15,530 nucleotides of DNA, from NCBI GenBank assembly GCA_937952285.1, contig CALFZE010000062.1:1-15530 (forward strand), written 5' to 3'. The position numbers and the translations under genes are program-made. The stretch's first letter is position 1. Each line of letters starts with the position of its first letter. Under the pieces are notes generated by a model, which searched no databases, was not told where the DNA came from, and saw only the letters and a list, made by a program, of their open reading frames with translations. Below, in pieces: positions 13,850-15,530 of the stretch. The stretch is from UBA2428 sp002343545 (GTDB taxonomy: Bacteria; Bdellovibrionota; UBA2428).

Positions 13850-15530
13850 ATGTCGAATGATTTGTTCTCTTGGGGCCGCCGACCTCGTGGTTGGCTGACC
13901 GCGCTCGCATTGAGCGTTCTTGGTGGCGTGTCCACCGTTCAGGCGCAAACGCCCGAAACCCCCGCCGAAGAAGATGCTTTCATCTACTTCCCCGGGGAAT
14001 CCCTGGCCGTGACTTACGGCGCCCCGCTCTCGATCGACCTTTCGATCGTGGACACGGGCGAAGCCGTTCGTGCGTGGTCGATCACCTACCCTTCGATGCC
14101 GGAAGGCCTCTCGCTCGTCGATCTCGGCGCTTCCACGGCGCGGGTCCAAGGGACCGTCCTTTTTACGGATGACTGGTGCTTCGGTGTTCAAGCCGAGCTT
14201 GCTTCGGGCAAGACCATCGACTCCCAAGTTTGCCCGATCGCTTCCTACGCGGAAGGCTCCTCGCTTCCGAAGATCCAGACCGAGCGTATCCTGCGCGCCG
14301 CTAAGCGTGGCTGGGATTACGCGGAAACGATCCGCTTCCAAGACACCCCGGCCGTCTCCGCTTTCTACTTGAAGGCCGGCGACCTTCCTCCGGGAACGAA
14401 GTTCGTCTCGCAGGTCGGCCGTTATGGCGTCGCCGGCGTGCCGACGCTTCTGGGCGACTTCTTCTTCTCGGTCGCGATCAAGCTGAACACGGCTCAGATC
14501 ATCCAGAAGCAGTTCCAGCTTTCGGTGATCGACGGCGGCGTGCCCCCGACGCCCCCGACGGTTCCGACTTTGCCTCCCCCGACCCCTGGCGACGACGGTG
14601 ATTCCTACCGGACCTGCCGCCCGGGTTACTACTTCGATTGGAACGTGGGAACCTGCCGCCGCGCCGACGGTTACACCGAGTGCGGTCCCGGTACCTACTA
14701 CGATCCCGTGCAGGACCGCTGCGAAGCTTACGGCTGGTCGCCGCCTTCGTGGACGAGCTGCCACGCTTGGGAAGTTTGGGATCCGTTCCTCGATCGTTGC
14801 ATCGACCGTTACGTTCCCTTCTGCCCGATTGGCTGGGACTACAACTCGTTCCAAGGACGTTGCGTGCGCGACGTCTTCTGGTCGAGCTGCCCGATCGGTT
14901 CGCGTTGGTCGTACTTCCACGGTTCTTGCGTGTGGGTAAACGTGCCGGTGAACTGCGGTATCGGTTACCGCAACAACGGCCGCGGCTCTTGCGTGCCCTA
15001 CGACTACTGCCGTCGCGACGAAGTTTACTACCCGACCTTGGGTCGTTGCTTGGACCGCAACGATTGGCGTCGTGAAAACGACCGTCGTTGGGACCGCGAG
15101 CACCAAGAACGTCGTGAGCGCGAAGAGCGTTTGCGTCGCGAACAAGCCGAGCGTGAACGCCGCGAGCGCGAGCAACAAGCTCGTTGCGAAGGCCGTTTTG
15201 CCGACAGCGATCGCTGCCGCGACCGTAACCGTCCGGATCGCCCGACGCGTCCTGGCCAACCCGGCCGCCCGGGTCAGCCTGGCCGTCCTGGCCAACCGGG
15301 TCGTCCGGATCGTCCGGGTCAACCCGATCGTCCGACCCGTCCTGATCGCCCCGGTCAGCCCGATCGTCCGACCCGTCCTGATCGCCCCGGTCAGCCCGAT
15401 CGCCCTGGTCAACCGGACCGTCCGACGCAACCGGATCGTCCCACGCGTCCGGACCGCCCGACGCGTCCTGACCGTCCGACACAGCCGGATCGTCCCACGC
15501 AACCGGATCGTCCGACGCGTCCTGACCGTC
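13850..15530 (+). CDS. Large secreted protein: Ig-like domains, Cys modules, charged helix and (D/G/T)(R/Q)P repeats (3' end outside window)
   Basis: The frame opens at ATG 13850, 8 bases after GGAGGAG (13835-13841), and stays open to the window end (560 codons). A Sec signal peptide spans 1-32 (basic RRPRG, hydrophobic LTALALSVLGGVS, site VQA-Q). Residues about 42-228 look like two Ig-like beta domains of the putative-Ig (He_PIG) kind, with 'MPEGLSL' and 'LPPGTKF' turns; Cys110 and Cys128 may pair. A Pro/Thr linker (229-248) leads to seven modules of the form C-x11/12-C (256-400) with Trp/Tyr/Asp between the cysteines. Then comes an Arg/Glu-rich helix (about 403-445), a final pair Cys446/Cys456, and from 463 a tripeptide repeat in which every third residue is Pro. 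The likely role is a cell-surface or extracellular structural or binding protein; no enzyme motif is seen. The 570-codon antisense frame is a shadow of the repeats. Confidence 0.85.
   Translation, partial: MSNDLFSWGRRPRGWLTALALSVLGGVSTVQAQTPETPAEEDAFIYFPGESLAVTYGAPLSIDLSIVDTGEAVRAWSITYPSMPEGLSLVDLGASTARVQGTVLFTDDWCFGVQAELASGKTIDSQVCPIASYAEGSSLPKIQTERILRAAKRGWDYAETIRFQDTPAVSAFYLKAGDLPPGTKFVSQVGRYGVAGVPTLLGDFFFSVAIKLNTAQIIQKQFQLSVIDGGVPPTPPTVPTLPPPTPGDDGDSYRTCRPGYYFDWNVGTCRRADGYTECGPGTYYDPVQDRCEAYGWSPPSWTSCHAWEVWDPFLDRCIDRYVPFCPIGWDYNSFQGRCVRDVFWSSCPIGSRWSYFHGSCVWVNVPVNCGIGYRNNGRGSCVPYDYCRRDEVYYPTLGRCLDRNDWRRENDRRWDREHQERREREERLRREQAERERREREQQARCEGRFADSDRCRDRNRPDRPTRPGQPGRPGQPGRPGQPGRPDRPGQPDRPTRPDRPGQPDRPTRPDRPGQPDRPGQPDRPTQPDRPTRPDRPTRPDRPTQPDRPTQPDRPTRPDR
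14615..15049 (+). repeat. Seven Cys-x11/12-Cys protein modules
   Basis: The encoded cysteines are 256/269, 278/291, 304/317, 325/338, 347/360, 369/381 and 387/400. Six modules are 14 residues long and the sixth is 13. Typical members are CRPGYYFDWNVGTC, CGPGTYYDPVQDRC and CPIGWDYNSFQGRC. Linkers are 5-12 residues. The even cysteine number and regular spacing suggest one disulphide per module. At DNA level the modules have diverged, so this is an old duplication rather than a recent one. Confidence 0.85.
15236..15530 (+). repeat. 9-base-period repeat encoding (D/G/T)-(R/Q)-P triplets
   Basis: From codon 463 to the window end there are 32 full triplets and part of another, every one ending in Pro. 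The first residue is Asp, Gly or Thr and the second Arg or Gln. The first part has a collagen-like GQPGRP run; later triplets are mainly DRP, TRP, GQP and TQP. Two perfectly identical 36-base units stand in tandem at 15323-15358 and 15359-15394, a sign of recent duplication. The repeat continues beyond the window. Confidence 0.95.

Noticed and set aside
12420..13898. 492-codon open frame on the plus strand
   Set aside because: It runs antisense to the zinc-ribbon/HExxH gene and its product is Arg/Gly/Val-rich without a domain pattern; it also overlaps the well-supported start at 13850.
13790..15502. 570-codon open frame on the minus strand, with a TRAIRTGRTIGLT-type repeat
   Set aside because: It is the antisense reading of the Cys-module and proline-repeat protein. 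The plus-strand frame has a ribosome site, signal peptide and even cysteine spacing.
15236..15530. CRISPR-like array
   Set aside because: The repeats are contiguous 9-base-period coding units in frame with a signal-peptide protein, with no unique spacers.

Overview
The window is a GC-rich (roughly 60% or more by eye), densely coded stretch of a bacterial chromosome. It carries twelve protein genes, two of them cut by the window ends. Several genes point to a Gram-negative, diderm organism: a beta-barrel-like C-terminus at the left edge, Sec-exported multi-cysteine proteins, a PilZ protein and typA. The mix of secreted repeat proteins, a divergent polysaccharide deacetylase, a prolyl-oligopeptidase-like enzyme and an acyl-CoA dehydrogenase would fit a GC-rich member of the Bdellovibrionota/Oligoflexia or a related deltaproteobacterial lineage. 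That placement is inference; there is no rRNA or other decisive marker. No complete mobile element, CRISPR array, tRNA or rRNA was seen.

Layout. (1) 1-285 (+): 3' end of a probable outer-membrane beta-barrel protein. (2) 333-4886 (-): a four-gene cluster read right to left: S9A prolyl-oligopeptidase-like serine peptidase, extended-SDR NAD(P)-dependent oxidoreductase, PLP aminotransferase, and NTF2/SnoaL-like protein. The first three are joined by GTGA and ATGA stop/start overlaps, so they are almost certainly co-translated. (3) 5008-8451 (+): a PilZ c-di-GMP receptor, a nested inverted repeat of the REP/MITE kind, a membrane-anchored transglutaminase-like (Cys-His-Asp) protein with a C-terminal helical tail, and the ribosome-associated GTPase TypA/BipA, closed by a strong terminator. 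(4) 8539-10551 (-): a two-gene secretory unit, a NodB-type polysaccharide deacetylase followed by a small exported protein of three SH3-like Cys-bounded repeats. (5) 10813-11079 (+): an 88-aa protein of unknown function. (6) 11162-13589 (-): an acyl-CoA dehydrogenase downstream of a membrane protein with an N-terminal zinc ribbon and an HExxH metallopeptidase motif. (7) 13850-15530 (+): the 5' 560 codons of a large secreted protein with Ig-like N-terminal domains, seven Cys-x11/12-Cys modules, a charged helix and a long (D/G/T)-(R/Q)-P tripeptide repeat that runs off the window.

Genes working together. The coupled peptidase/SDR/aminotransferase unit looks like a small metabolic pathway, but its substrate cannot be read from sequence. 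The deacetylase and SH3-repeat protein probably act together in the periplasm or cell wall. The most unusual material is the tripeptide-repeat protein at the right end, the zinc-ribbon/HExxH membrane protein, the transglutaminase-like protein, and the inverted repeat at 5456-5542. No item amounts to proof of a new system.
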